From positions 34,651,370 through 34,715,369 of the forward strand of contig CM057156.1 of assembly GCA_029962745.1 (NCBI GenBank): 64,000 bases of DNA, given 5' to 3'. Below, piece after piece: positions 37,160 to 50,065 of the stretch (position 1 is its first letter; each line of letters begins with the position of its first letter). The notes beneath the pieces are model-generated. The model was not told the origin of the DNA, searched no databases, and worked only from the letters and a program-made list of their open reading frames with translations. This DNA comes from Echinometra lucunter (taxonomy: Eukaryota; Echinodermata; Echinoidea; Camarodonta; Echinometridae). The position numbers were made by a program, and so were the translations under genes.

Positions 37160-39980
37160 CGTTCATGGAAAAGGAAGCTGCACAGATGTAAGTTCTGAGC
37201 CAATGAACCAGCCATGTTTCATGCACACTGTACTTTCTCTTTGGTTCACTTCTGGTTGCTGTAAAGGTGCTCTCACAAGAATGCTAATTGTGTACTGATA
37301 CATGCTACATCAAACTGACAATTATATCAAGCTCTACAGATTCTCATCTACTTGTGAGAAGAGGTAGATCCTATCTGTGGAAAGAAATGTTATTGATAAT
37401 GTTTCATCTAAAGCTATGGTATTGCACGTTTTTCAAGCCAGAGTATGTTTCTGTCTTTCTTATGAGATACAAAGGAATATATAAGGAATAAGGGTTTTTT
37501 TGATAATCATTGCTTTATAATTCCTTTATTTATTTTTTTGTACTTATAATTTATCACTGTGATAATTAATCTGTATATTGTTCCTTCTCTTTCTTCAGAT
37601 ATTGAAGAAATATAACTTACAGTTATAACAAACAGTTGCAGTAAGCAAAGAAGAAAATTACAATCATTATACATTTACTTTTTTGTACAACAGAGAAACC
37701 TACAGACTCTGAAGTATGACAAAATAAACTTAATGCTTGAAATGTTGCCACAACTATACCATTCAATGTAAAGTGGTAGAAAAAACAAACAGCCAAAGTA
37801 CTACACGTAACAGACTAGACTGGACTGGACTGGACTAGACTGATTGATTAACTGAAAACATGATGTCATAATATACAAATTATGAAATAAAGTGTTACTG
37901 AAACTAGTTTTAAAGGGAAAAAAAGGAAAAAAAGGTCAAGAATTAGAAAAAAAGAAGAATGAGATAGAGTAGTCTTTATACATAATGTATCAAATCTTAC
38001 GTTGCTGTTTAAGCCGAAAAAATAGAAATTGAGCGTGTATACATGAAAAAGGGAAATGATGGAAATAAATTTATGGTGGTAGCAACAAAATAACTAAACA
38101 AGAATTATTTATGACAGACCGAAGGGAGAGTCTCATGTGGTAGAAATAGCTGGGGAATTTGACAGATGAAAGAAGTGTGATAAAGAACAGTATTTCTAAC
38201 ATTGTATTAAAGGTCATTATGACAAAAGTTGCCAATTAACCAGATTGTGAAGAGAATAGATGGTATTGAAGTACATGTTCCCAAGTTTTTCTGAATTGGA
38301 GATGATTGGATAGGAAAATGATTGCAAGAGAACTGAATTTGTGTTATTAAATGAGACATAATTTTCATTAGGGAATGCTTTGTTTTCTTATCTAAGGCCG
38401 ATCATCACATCTGCAATGCTTCTTTTGTTTCTTTGTTTGGTCTGAATGAATGGAATAATTATGTAGGTTTAGCTTCTCCTTCTCTTGATATAGATGTTTA
38501 GTGGGGCTTGAGAGTTAGAGTGTGTGACGTTTAACAATAGATGCTTGCTCCCTATAGGCAGGTGGTTGGTGATCACACATAGAATTTATGTGCCTTAATC
38601 AAGACAGAAGGAAGGGGGGGGGGGAGAGGGTGCAATTATGCAAAATAAAGTAATGAATTGGTGAATTTCCACCCATCTATCCTACTTGTTGAGTCATGGA
38701 ATTATATGCCTTTATATGGGTGCTCTTGGCTACATCCTTTGCAACTGTTGCTCTTTGTTCTGTATCCTCCTCACTGTCTTTATACTCCCTTTTCTTCAAA
38801 CTCTGTTTGACTGCAGAGAAACAAAGTACATGCAGACTGCATACAAGTCAATTCTTACATATATAACTTTGATTATTGTACACTAATGGAAATAATATCA
38901 TTACAATAGGATTTTCACCATCACAGACAAATAATTTAATGCTTGTCTTTTTTTTTAAAACCCTTTCTTTTAAAAAGATTTTTTTTTTAACTTTTAAATA
39001 AACATAATATTCATGTCTCATTGTTCATTTCTGGAATGTGGGTTGTTTAGAAAGCCAGAAAATGGAATTACTTATTCATTTATATTTACTTGAGAGGATA
39101 TTTGAATAATTGAAATAACATGTTTCATAAAATGCATTGTAAAACAATGTTATTATCAGAACATGAACGTTAGTTTGAAAATTACTGCCAGTTTCTACAC
39201 TTTAGCAGTGTTTATAAATGATAAAGAGTTTTTTAAAATGACATGAATAATTTCCAAACAGTATTAAGAGCCTTTCATTTCCCTTTATATCAAGAGAGCA
39301 TTATTAATAGATGCATCCATATTCAGCTTATTTTCACTCAACCCAGTATCATCCAAAGACAAAGATGAATTTATCTCTTGTTAATTCTAAATGGATTATA
39401 TTGCTGCTCTACTGGAGATGATATAAAAATACATTTAAGAGGGAAATAATCCATTAAAGAATGTTACCAATGGCATCCATTTCATTGTTTGTATTTTCTT
39501 ATTTGATGTTTGACATATAAATGTTTGAAGAAATAGACTAGTGGGACAAAGAAGAGCCTATGCATCTCTTAATTAGCTTCAGTCATTAGTGCTAATTTCA
39601 CAAACCAATTTATGCGTTCAGTGAGAAGAGAATCATTCCTAATTAGACAAAAATTACCACAAAGAGAGAGAGAGAGAGAGAGGGGGGGGGGATATATCCA
39701 AGATATATTGCTTTGTAATTTGCATAATTCCCCAGTTGACTCTCTGTTGTTTTGAGCATTTGTAGAGGTTCATGAAGCTTTTGTTAGCATCATAGCGAGC
39801 CTCACTCCACATGCACGTGGTCTATTGTTGACTTCAAGGCTTAGCAGCTACTCAGTTGAGTCACTAATGAATGAACTTACAGAGACCCCTGAATAAGAGA
39901 GAGAGAGGGGGGGGGGGGATCTTATGGACAGAAAGAGAGGGACAAAGAAAATCTGGTGAAGGGTGATGGGAACCAGAGTA
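37160..39980. other. Intron of the hnRNP K homologue, no further gene seen
   Basis: The stretch is AT-rich with short microsatellites (GACTAGACTGGACTGGACTG near 37815; G runs near 38615 and 39683; GA/G runs near 39900). No exon with good splice sites and family similarity is visible. Confidence 0.5.
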
Positions 39981-40200
39981 TATAAAAGGGTTGAGCGCTA
40001 GAATCAAACAGGCAGTTGATTAGAGTAGGATGCTATCTGACTGACTGGTCTGAGATACTACGATGAGTGATGAGGAGGTATTAGCTTGGCCATGGGATGT
40101 AGTGGAAGATGATGTATCATCATGGCTTGATGGTCAGGCTAGTAGTAGGAGAAATTGGAAGATCATACTTGCTATCATGGAGATGATTTGTATGATTTAA
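39971..40200 (+). promoter_or_regulatory. Candidate intronic TATA promoter followed by a 45-codon frame
   Basis: TATAAAAGGG at 39981-39990 is a near-ideal TATA box. About 30 bases later GGCAGTTG (40011-40018) could act as an initiator. The next ATG (40063) opens a 45-codon frame (MSDEEVLAWPWDVVEDDVSS at its start) ending at TAA 40198-40200. A weak donor GAG|GTATTA after five codons would leave phase 0, which would match the next exon at 42734. This could drive a short isoform that lacks the N-terminal part, or be chance. There is no independent support. Confidence 0.22.
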
Positions 40201-41794
40201 TGCTTGGAGTACCGTACTAATTTTTCTTTGAAGATGACTGGGAGATTCACAGGACTACCTCACTCCCGTATACCAGATGATGATGATAATGATGAACATT
40301 GCTGAGTGAGAATTCTTCCTCTTTTAATGGAAGTCTATGGGCAGATTCAGCAAAGAATCAAGCAAACAGAAATAAAGGGCTGTGTGTTTCATCAGCTCAA
40401 CCTTCTTTGTGAAGCAATTAGAAGTCCATATGATATAATACAACAATACACCTGATGGTGGATTGTACTTTATAAGAAGAAGAAGATGATGCATATGGCC
40501 ATTGATTGATATGATTTTTGGCTCTTATGTAATTTATGAGGTGCAGAAACTTAAAGAAGTTACAGCAATGTCTTGTAGAGTGTATGCAGTTGCCATGATA
40601 TATTTGGTTTTTCTATTTCAACAAAAGATGTATAATGGTGAGTTAAAATTTGACATGATTTTATGCAGTATATGAATATGATTTTCATCATGGTGGTTCT
40701 GTAAATGTTTTTGATTCATTTCTTTGTATCATACAGAGGTGTATTTGCTGAATTTTGCTGTCAAATGTGCTTTAATATGCTAAATAGCATATCATGATTA
40801 TTGGCATTTCGCCAGATAGCAACACGAAGGAGAAAGAGGAAAAAAAAATTTTCCCCATAATTTCAGATGCTGCTTGTTTTAGTGCTGATATATCAGAATG
40901 ATTAGGAATTACAACTTTGAACATAGCTTGCTTCCTTACATGTAATAATGGTACTTGGTATTCTTGTTTATAAACCATTTTCACTTCATAATTGTATAGC
41001 TTTGTTGTTATTTAATGTAGTATTCCAGCTGATGTTTTTATTTAAAATAATAAGGAAGTTTTTGTAGGATTCAAAGTGTATCGAAATCTAATTTCTGTCA
41101 GTTGGAATATGGGGTTGTTTTTGTTTGATTTCATTGAAATTTTCCATGTATAATGTGTTATATCATGGATCTACTAGAGATGGCATCTGGATCTTTTAAC
41201 ACCTGTGTGACCTTTACATTGCCTGCATGTGCTTTCTTTCTCTACAGTGTTTCTCTCTGCTACTGAGTATATTACTTTGTCTTATCCTGCATTGGTTATT
41301 TGCCTAAAACCTTTTTTCAGACAATCTGTCATGGTCCAACAATTCTATCCCCCGCTCACGTATCTTTTGTAGTAGGTATTTGTTTAGCCATCGACCCGCC
41401 ACGTGCCCCTTGATCAACAATAGAACTTGGTAGAAGGCTGTCCACACGACCCCACTGTTGCACACAAAGGGCAAACCATTTTTTGTGCCCAGTTATAGAC
41501 AGATTCAGCATGAACTTGTGGTCTTTCTGAATATTAGTACGACTTTCCTGTAACCACTTTTCATTTGTTCCAAGCTCTACTGAGCATCACTTGAAGTGTA
41601 GCTCAGTGTCTGATTCTGTACCTCCCTTTGCCTTCTTTTACTCACAATTTCTTTCCCTTTTCTCAGACTCAGTTATAACTGTTCCCTCAATCTCTCTTTT
41701 TTCTCTATTACTTATGCCTCCCTCCTTCTCACTTGCTCTTTGTCCTCCATCTCTCTTTGCTCCTTTCTTTTCATACTTTCTCTGTTCCATTAGT

Positions 41795-41845
41795 TATTAC
41801 TATTGTTATTATTATTATTTTATTGTTATTATTATTATTATTATA

Positions 41846-41897
<52 letters not shown>

Positions 41898-41990
41898 CTC
41901 TTCTTATTATTACTATTTCTATTATTACTGTTATTATTATAGACTATTACAGATGTTCTTATTATTGTAGTTATTATTATTTGTTGTTGT
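41795..41990. repeat. (ATT)n microsatellite tract
   Basis: About 150-200 bases of ATT/TTA triplets with interruptions, flanked downstream (42050-42235) by imperfect CAT/ATC triplets. The 176-codon open frame across it encodes poly-isoleucine and tyrosine runs and is an artefact of the triplets. Confidence 0.9.
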
Positions 41991-42689
41991 TGCTATTGTT
42001 ATATCCTCTTAATTTCAGTTATTCATTTACTAAGATCTTTTTCATATCTCCACCATCACCATCACCACTACTACCATCATCAGCAGCATCATTATCTTAT
42101 TTATCACCATCAGCACTATAAGTATCATGTTCATTAGCATCAACTCGCCATCAACATAATCTTCCTCCTCCTCCTTGTCATCACCATCACCAATGTCATC
42201 GCGATCAACATCGTCATCGTCATCATCATTGTCACTTTAATACTTCCTCTATAGGCTTTGTTGTACCGATACATATTTCACATCACATCTGGTAATTTTG
42301 CCCACATCTGTCTTACCACCGTCACTTATGTGGCTTTATTGCAATCACAAACAAATTCATCTTGAGTCTGGAACAAAGGCTACAGAGGCAGGTGTTCAAT
42401 TGTTTTGTTCTTGTTGTTGAGAGTGCTCATGAAATAGTTGTTTATTTAATATAATCCAGTACTAGTATATACTATACTAACTGCTTACAATAACAAAATA
42501 CGCTGTATGTAACTACTGTCTTCTAATTATGCTTTTTTTATAGCAACGTGTGATAAAACAATACGAAAGCAAGGAAAAGTTTCCATTCTCCCACATATTG
42601 TTGTTCTGTTCCCATTGTGCATTGCTATTCCATATGTGTAATTAAAAGTTCCTAGACAAAATTGTACTACTTTTCTCTACAATTTATGG

Positions 42690-42729
<40 letters not shown>

Positions 42730-42733
42730 TTAG

Positions 42734-42790
42734 AATGCTGGTGGGATCATAGGAAAAGAAGGATCCAACATCAATCAACTAAGGAAAAAG
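42734..42790 (+). CDS. HNRNPK: hnRNP K homologue, coding exon B (KH1 GXXG loop)
   Basis: A 57-nt exon of 19 codons (NAGGIIGKEGSNINQLRKK) in phase 0 on both sides. It continues KH1: the conserved NAG..IIG helix and the GXXG nucleic-acid-binding loop, here GKEG where vertebrate KH1 has GKGG. The acceptor is preceded by a long (TC)n tract (42697-42730, ends CTCTTTAG), which is an unusually strong polypyrimidine tract, and the donor is AAG|GTTAGT. The boundaries correspond to those of vertebrate HNRNPK. Confidence 0.94.
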
Positions 42791-43838
42791 GTTAGTTTGT
42801 CAAACTCTAATTATGAAAGAAAAAACTCTAATTATGAAAGAAAAAAAAAATATCCAAAAGTTGTTTGTAAAGAGGGGTTTTTTATTTGTAACATCTTAAG
42901 TCATTTACTAAGGGCAAGCTTATCACTGGAGTAGTGTGGTAAACCAGAGTATATAAAAATAGGTATGTATGTACATTTGCCTCTACATTTCGATTTAGCA
43001 CTTATCAACTAGATGTATCCTTTTATAAATTTTCTTTCTTGCTATCTTCATTCTAATTCTGTAAATACAATATGATCTATACATGTAGCTAGATGGTCTG
43101 ATTTGGATAAATAAAGCACATTGGGTTTAAAATGTATTAGTGACTGAAATGACTTGTCTTTTCCTGTTGCCCCAAGTATTACTTCTCACTCTGTGTTAAA
43201 GAAGAAACCAATCATATTAATGATAAGCCCATTGGTGTTTTCCATTATATCCTGTTTAATGAAGCCCTGTATTTTTACAAAGCTGCACAAAGTGGATAAA
43301 GTACCATGCCCATTCAAATAAATTTAGCAGAAGAAAATAAGAGTACTTGTCCCTTGCCCTCACGGCTTCATGGCCATTCTCTCTCTTATCCTCCCTCCAC
43401 GCTAACCCTGGCCCGATCCCATGTCTTCTCCATCCCATCTCTATACTCTACTCCTAACCAATCCTTCTGTTGCTGGCTAGATTTTGTGTGCTTTGGAATT
43501 CCTCTACTGATCTACCAATTATACATGTCATCAATTAACTTCATGTCATTATGGACATGAACATTTCTCAAAATTAATCTCAAACTTGAACTATATGATG
43601 TGAATGATATATTGCAACAAGCCGATTGACTGATGGATATAATCATGATTCTGAATGCTTCTGGCTCTACACTGTAATTGGATTTGATAAAAACTATGGT
43701 ATTTTTGGTCTGTTATATACAACCTAACCAATTTCATTGAAATCCACACAATGACCCTGGTCCAACTCCAAACCTACCTTGATCTTCTACATACAACGAA
43801 ATCTACATTTGATTGTTCTCCATTCATCCGTCCAACTA

Positions 43839-43872
43839 TCCGCCCAATCCTGCCCGCCCACCCGCCCGCCCG
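43839..43872 (+). promoter_or_regulatory. C-rich tract with five CCC triplets before exon C
   Basis: CCCGCCCACCCGCCCGCCC at 43853-43871 gives five C triplets separated by single bases, about 110 bases upstream of exon C on the sense strand. hnRNP K and its relatives bind C-rich single-stranded RNA and DNA through KH domains (established knowledge), so this intronic tract could be a binding site for the gene's own product. The complementary strand has five GGG runs with one-base loops, the pattern of a stable G-quadruplex. Regulation is an inference. Confidence 0.4.
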
Positions 43873-43980
43873 ATCTGATGCCAATCTGATTCGTTGGGAT
43901 CCAACTCCCTGGCCCGTACTCAAACCACCTGGTCTGGCCCGACCCGAACCGATCCATGGTCCGCCTTTCCAACCCATCAG

Positions 43981-44024
43981 TACAATGCCACCATAACAGT
44001 GCCCGACTGCAGTGGGCCAGAGCG
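43981..44024 (+). CDS. HNRNPK: hnRNP K homologue, coding exon C (KH1 third beta strand)
   Basis: A 44-nt exon (YNATITVPDCSGPE plus two bases of an Arg codon) between AACCCATCAG and CG|GTATGT. It corresponds to YNASVSVPDSSGPER of vertebrate hnRNP K KH1, a beta strand and turn. Its length is not a multiple of three, so skipping it would shift the frame and remove a functional KH1 and everything downstream. The preceding 130 bases are strikingly C-rich (see the C-tract at 43839-43872). Confidence 0.93.
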
Positions 44025-45699
44025 GTATGTCCCACTACTGCTTACTAGTAGCTTAATCAATACACATTTCCCTTCTAATTGATATGAGTTCTATTGTCAT
44101 TTTAAGATATCCATGTACTCAAAGGAGCTTGCTTTTCTTCTCTTTTCTTGTTGTGATACTCTATTTTTACATGGGTTTTAGAAAGGTATTAGAATAGCAT
44201 GGTGATGTTTTATTCTCATCAGGCATATTTTATGTTTTATCATTTTATAGTTTATTGTTTATTTACTGGTATGGATTTTTTATTTAGCATATATGTGTTT
44301 TTCACGCATTTTAAATATATGCCTTGACATGTAATTGCTTCCATTTATGCTTTTTTAAAAATTCTGTCCCAAAATAAACAAATTAGACACTTTTAAGAAT
44401 GATCAGTAATCTCTTCATTATGCTTGTCTCATATGTTGTTTAAAAGCTCTTGCAATGCCCCCCCCCCCAAAAAAAAAAATCACAGATTCAAACCATAATT
44501 ATTTACTCTCAAATGACAATCTGCCATTTAAAAAAAATTCTGCCCAACAAGTTTATTAGAATTTCTACCCTAGGTAAGTACTGAGCAAAGGAAATTCATC
44601 TTGTTTGTGTAAATATGATTTCATTGGTTTTTATTTATTTCCTGACTGAAACCATGGATGTGGATCATGATAGATATTTTAGAAAGTAATTTAGCTTTTT
44701 TTTTTTGTCAACACAATTGAAAATCAGTTTGGACCAATTATTTCCTATTACACTATCCATTTCTGGAAGTAATTGATGCTTCAAAATCAGAGTTAATAAA
44801 GATTCTTCCCAGAAAAATTTCATTCCATCATTTACCTTTTAGTATGATATAGCATTTCTAAAGACCCTATCCCCAGTTATTTCAGACTCAGTGTTGAATA
44901 GGTTAAGATCATTTGGAAAATTGATTACTTATCTCATATCTCCTGCATTGTTTACTCAAAAGGGTTTCCTTTCCATTGCATGGTATTTCTTGTATCTGAA
45001 ATGACTTTCAAAGCTTTAAAATCTTGCTTTCCCCTGGCTTTCTTCTTTTCATTTTCTTTCTTCTCAATGCATTATTATGATAGAGAGGAAAAGACATTGT
45101 GTCATTAATCAAACTATTTTTTTTTTTCCAAATGAAATGATAAGTACAAAATTGTGTATTGTTATCGTTTTAGCTTAAGTATTTAAAAGATGTAAAGATT
45201 AGGTATTATTTGCTAACTAGTAAAATTTCAGATATCTGTTTTTATTGCACGCCAGTGTATTAAAAAGCAATGCATGACTTTAAAAAATGCCTCTGAAATG
45301 CACTTTGTATCCATATTTCATCTCCTTGCCTAAAGCAGTCAGAAACACTTTGCACAAGATGGTAATCCCATATGCTTCATGATTGCCAGTTTTATCATTC
45401 TATAAAGGGTTAGGAGAATCTGAAATGGGGGGGGGGAAAAAAACATTTTTTATTAGTTTTTTTTTTTCTTTGTGCATCCATTAGAGCTCTAAACTCTCAT
45501 ATCTCTGCTTGTATTATTGATTCCTTGCATTATTTAATCCCTGTCCATATAAAAATCATTAACACCTTTTTTTACTGCTTGCCTATACATTATTTATTGA
45601 ATTTGGCAAAGTTTCTCTTAAGTGTAACATAAATAATTTGTTTTCTATTATCACATGGTTCATGGAAAATTATTTCATTAACTTTGGTTCTTTTTATAG
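44025..45699. other. Intron of the hnRNP K homologue
   Basis: An AT-rich intron between exons C and D. It contains an 11-base C run (44458-44468) followed by a run of A, and several homopolymer T runs. No other exon is visible. Confidence 0.6.
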
Positions 45700-45772
45700 C
45701 ATCCTTACGGTTACCACGGATATGGAAGCAGCATTGGAATGCATACAAGACATCATCCCTGTACTGGATGAG
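45700..45772 (+). CDS. HNRNPK: hnRNP K homologue, coding exon D (KH1 C-terminal helix)
   Basis: A 73-nt exon between TTTTTATAG and GAG|GTGAGA. The first base completes the Arg codon from exon C, then come ILTVTTDMEAALECIQDIIP and VLDE. It aligns with [20 protein letters not shown] PTLEE of vertebrate hnRNP K and completes KH1. It ends in phase 0. In vertebrates a linker of roughly 35 residues follows before KH2; here the next exon begins almost directly with KH2, so the linker is shorter. Confidence 0.94.
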
Positions 45773-46280
45773 GTGAGATCTTACAGTCTATGTATTATGT
45801 TTTTAATCATCTAACTTAAGTTATAAGAAAAGACAGACTTACACCGAGAACTTATTATGTATTTTCAAATCTTGTGCGATAAAAAAAAAATGAAAAGGCC
45901 CTTCAGTCACCATACAGTGTGATCTTTAAAACACATCAAGGCTCTGTCTTGAAAGGTATGTGTCACACACACATACAAAGATATGATAGGGCATATTGAA
46001 AAAAAAAAATTGTTAAATGGAATGCACAACTCACTTATTAGTTATTGGATGCTCCCAAATTTATTCACAAGCATGTGTGTTGCATGATCATGTGGCCATG
46101 TGATGTTAGATTGAATGAAGGCTTTACGAAATTTGGATGAGAAAAGTGTGTATCTCAGTGACCAAAGTACTCATTTGAATGCTTCCAAGATAAATTTGAA
46201 AGCATGAATAATGAATTAAAATGCAGAATAGCATGGGCCGGGCAAAAAATAATTTAGAATGAATGCTCGTAATATGACTT

Positions 46281-46458
46281 ATGGGATGTTGCAAGAAAGT
46301 TGCAATTGATTGCAAATAATTGCTGATTTTGAAACAACCATTCTGATTGGCTCAGGGTCTGCCCTTTTAAGAAAACATGCATGCAACCATGATTTTGATT
46401 GGCCAGTGACAATCAATTGAAACTTACAATCGATTGCAACTTTCTTGCAACACCCCAT
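46281..46458. mobile_element. Harbinger-like MITE with TTA target duplication
   Basis: The left end TGGGATGTTGCAAGAAAGTT (from 46282, continuing GCAATTGATTG) matches the reverse complement of the right end TGGGGTGTTGCAAGAAAGTT (continuing GCAATCGATTG) over about 31 bases. The element is flanked on both sides by TTA, a three-base duplication typical of the PIF/Harbinger superfamily. It is about 175 bases long and lacks coding capacity. It lies in the intron between the KH1 and KH2 exons. Confidence 0.75.
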
Positions 46459-46522
46459 TAGACTGACAGGTGTTGCAAAATTTGCTGGGAAAACTTATGT
46501 ATATTTTAGATATGTGTGTATG

Positions 46523-46553
46523 TATAGGCATACCTGTAAGTATGCCTATAATG
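46523..46553. repeat. Short perfect hairpin
   Basis: TATAGGCATAC and GTATGCCTATA form an 11-bp perfect stem with a loop of about six bases. The hairpin lies close to the MITE at 46281-46458 and has no known role. Confidence 0.6.
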
Positions 46554-49500
46554 CTGTGCTGTACATTATAGCATTGAGCACTTTTCATCAATCCTCAACA
46601 ACCTGTATCTAATGGACATACATACATGTATGTATATGAATACACGGTTTATAGGATTAGTTTCTAGAAAGAAAACCCCACACATATTCAACAGGATGAA
46701 GAAGTGGAAGAAAATAACTTGAAAGAAGGGTGAATGATTTTTTTTTTTTTGGTGAGAGATGGTGTTAACATGTGCAGGATACATATACTGTGTATCTCTA
46801 TGTTAATGAATATGGTGCCTATGGGTCAGTAGTTGAAGAGCCTTGCATCCAGATATCGCCTAGTATCGGGAGGTTTCCTCATGGGACTGCTTGCTCAAAA
46901 GCAAGAAAGGATGGAATTACAGCTGAGCTGGGTAATGTTAGCCCTAACTCGTTAGCTCTGCCGGCACTCAGAGAAGAATCATGGGGAATAGACATGTCAG
47001 AGCATGGATGTACCACATAGTTTTCTTTCCTTTTAGTGTGTCATGGTATGGGGAAAATATTACAAATTACAAGTGGCTAATAAGTGCACAACTTATTACT
47101 ATATCACATTTTGGAGAGTGCAGATGCAATGCCAATTAGTTCTGCATGGTAGGTGTCTGTCTACAAGACAAAACAGCCATAATTGTGAAAAATATCAACC
47201 CTTGTCAAATTAGTATTTTAAATACTTTATCACAGAATGTTTCATTACTTAATCAACTCCTTCCTTTTTGCTTTGATTCATTAGATTTATTTCACTCTTA
47301 TTTTATCATATAACTTACTACAAGTTTGATATGTATTAGAACTTAATGAGCTATGGCATAGTGTCCAGCCTTTTTTTTTCAAGCAGATTAATGAAATAAA
47401 ATTGATCACATATGTAAATTATGCACATTGATTTCCATGGTAGGTACATTTGTTGCTAAAAAGATTATTTATCAATATTGAACCATTACACCATATGGCT
47501 GATTTGCTAATTAAATTGTTGTATAGGTACCTATACTGGTTAAGTGGGACTGACTTAATGGCGTATGTTAGCATACATTGTATGTTGAGTATGAATTCAA
47601 AAATTGTCTACCCATTGATCAATGAGACTCTCTTTCTGTACTACTCATCATAACTGAGGATAGAGTTTCCCCCTTTCTTTTAGACAACATTGGTTGCCAA
47701 AGGAACAAGTCACATTTGTAGTATACAGGTTGCTGCAAGATGAGGTTGTGATTTGTATGTGGGTTCTCTCTGTAGTTTTATTGCAGCCCATAAGTCTGTT
47801 GTTTAATGGATAGTAAGCCAGTTAGAATACATGTATTAAATCTTTCCAACAATCATATGCAAGGAAAGGTGATTGGAAAAAAAAAAATCTTATCACATGT
47901 ATCTGGGCCTTGGATCAGTTAAATATATGGAACCATGTATCATCAATTGTTTGCTCTTTTGTGAGACATCTATTCATATTCCCTCTTCTGAATCCAGGTG
48001 TAGTACTGTAGTAGTATAAAGGTGTTTGAATGCATGAAAGTTATATCATGACAGCTTGTCTAATAAAAAACAATCAATTAAGCACTTTGTGAAATGCTAC
48101 TTTTAATGTTTCAAGATTTTTTTTTTTCATTTGACAGATGATTCATTAAACCTTATGTCTATAGTCTCTACTGTCACTTCTCCACAAGGAGTTAAATCAG
48201 TTTTGATCAGTGACCATTAAAAATGAGTCATAGTTGGTTTCTTTTATTCCTCTCCCCCTCTATATATTAATACATCTGCTTACCCCTTCACATCCTTTCA
48301 ATCACAAACACACACATTTTACAGTGAGTCATATTTCAGAACACCTCTTTACAGAAGTTGATGTTTCCATGAAGTGTATAAGTAAACTCACCAATTTTGC
48401 TATGGATGATTTTAGTTTGTGGAGGATTCATTAAAGGTTTGAAGGGAAAATTATGTGTGGTATCTTAATAGTGTGCTCTGTTCAGTTCAGATATGAGAAA
48501 AATGTGTATCCCTTGGGGAGACATTAGTCAATCGAACTGTGAAACTTGGCTTATGTTATCATGCTTGGAAAACCCATCATTTGTGTATTTACGAATGGAG
48601 GGAGACAGCTTGAGAAACACAAAAAGATGAATAGATAACAAAATAGGAGAGATATAGAGGGAGGAGGGATGGAGAGAAGGGGATGAGGTAGGAAAGAGAA
48701 GTGGATGAGAGATACGTTGAAGTTTAATTTTAAGAGAGGAAGGTGGAACTTAGGGGAAGCTATAAACACATATTGGAAATTTCTATTTGAAAGGGCATTT
48801 CCTTTAGGTGATGCAATATTTTTGCAATCTATATTGTTTACATGCATTCATTTATATGGTTCAAGTACCTTTTTATGATATCTAAATAGTTCTGTCACCA
48901 TTTATTTTGTGTAAACTCAAAGAAAAGAAAATGTACTTTTGCCAGCATAGTTCATGAGGAAACCAGTCCATGCAATAATATTTCTCCTCCTATTTGTCAT
49001 ATATTCCTTTTGATCATTTACAATATTTTGTCACCTTCTCTTTGCCCTTTCTAATTCCTATCATGTCTTTTATGCATGATTTATTTTGGCCTGCTGATGA
49101 ATGAGCCAGTCTCTAGTTGTGTTGTCTTCAAGCAAGCAAGCAAGCAAGCAAGGAATGAGTAGTTCTTGCTGCTCTGTTTATTATCTGCTCCAGTGAATGT
49201 TCCCTCAACCAACTACCAGAGCAGCCATCTGTTTAATGCTGGAATTTGTTGGCTGGTTTCCCCTTCAACAGGCTCTTGATATAAATTTCTGTGTTCATTC
49301 AAGAAAAGGGCATTGCTAAAGGTCACCTTTGCCATGAATGATGGAATCAAACTGGTAATCAAGCTTTACCTGTATGTATGCTATCCTGCTTGTATGACTG
49401 TCATTAGACTTACTGAATAGATGCCTCACCGGATGCAGGGTGTCTTGGATTTTGAGGTCCATGTAGAAAGGGTTGTGGCTTTGTACTGACTTTTGTTAAT

Positions 49501-50065
49501 TAATGCATTACTATGAAATGAATTAACCATGTAGAAATTGTAGTAAAGTTACATTAAGAATTCATTTCATATTATTCTATGAAATTTCACATGTTATCAT
49601 ACAGACAGATAATTACATGTATGTACATTGGTGGTAAATGTCATATCTCTATAGTACTGGTTTTAATAAGGACATATTCATCAAAAGCATCGTGAATGGG
49701 CTTGGTAGAGTTCTTCTTCTGTTTATGAGACTGAATGCCCAAACTTGTTTTAAAACCTTAATTCCAGAGGTTGACTATTCTGTTCTTGATTTCTTTAAGA
49801 ACATGTCAGTAGGTAGATAATTCTATGTAATCTTGAAAACCTCTTGACCGCCATTTTACCTTAGACTGTCCTTGGCTGTTCCTTAGATTTCAAGGTTGCA
49901 GGCCTTGATACTTTCCTGTTTGAAAGTGCCCTGTCCTAGGTTCCTGTCTAATAGCATACCTGACTTCTGCCAGAGTAAGAAAATGCGATGTACCCTAAGC
50001 ATGAACTGCTGCTTGACTTTCAAGTCTCTCTCTGTTGAGAAGTGGGTATACTGTAAGAAGTGATT

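Noticed and set aside
36206..37226. Minus-strand frames rich in MHSER/KQHAFREE repeats
   Set aside because: They result from a 25-bp minisatellite without stops. There is no domain or non-repeat flank with coding character.
41591..42121. A 176-codon frame with poly-Ile/Tyr
   Set aside because: Produced by an ATT microsatellite.
46772..47020. GC-richer open frame with an AG acceptor-like start between the KH1 and KH2 exons, considered as an extra linker exon
   Set aside because: The best donor (CTGG|GTAATG) is in phase 1, while the next exon needs phase 0, the peptide does not resemble the vertebrate linker, and the known exons join in frame without it.
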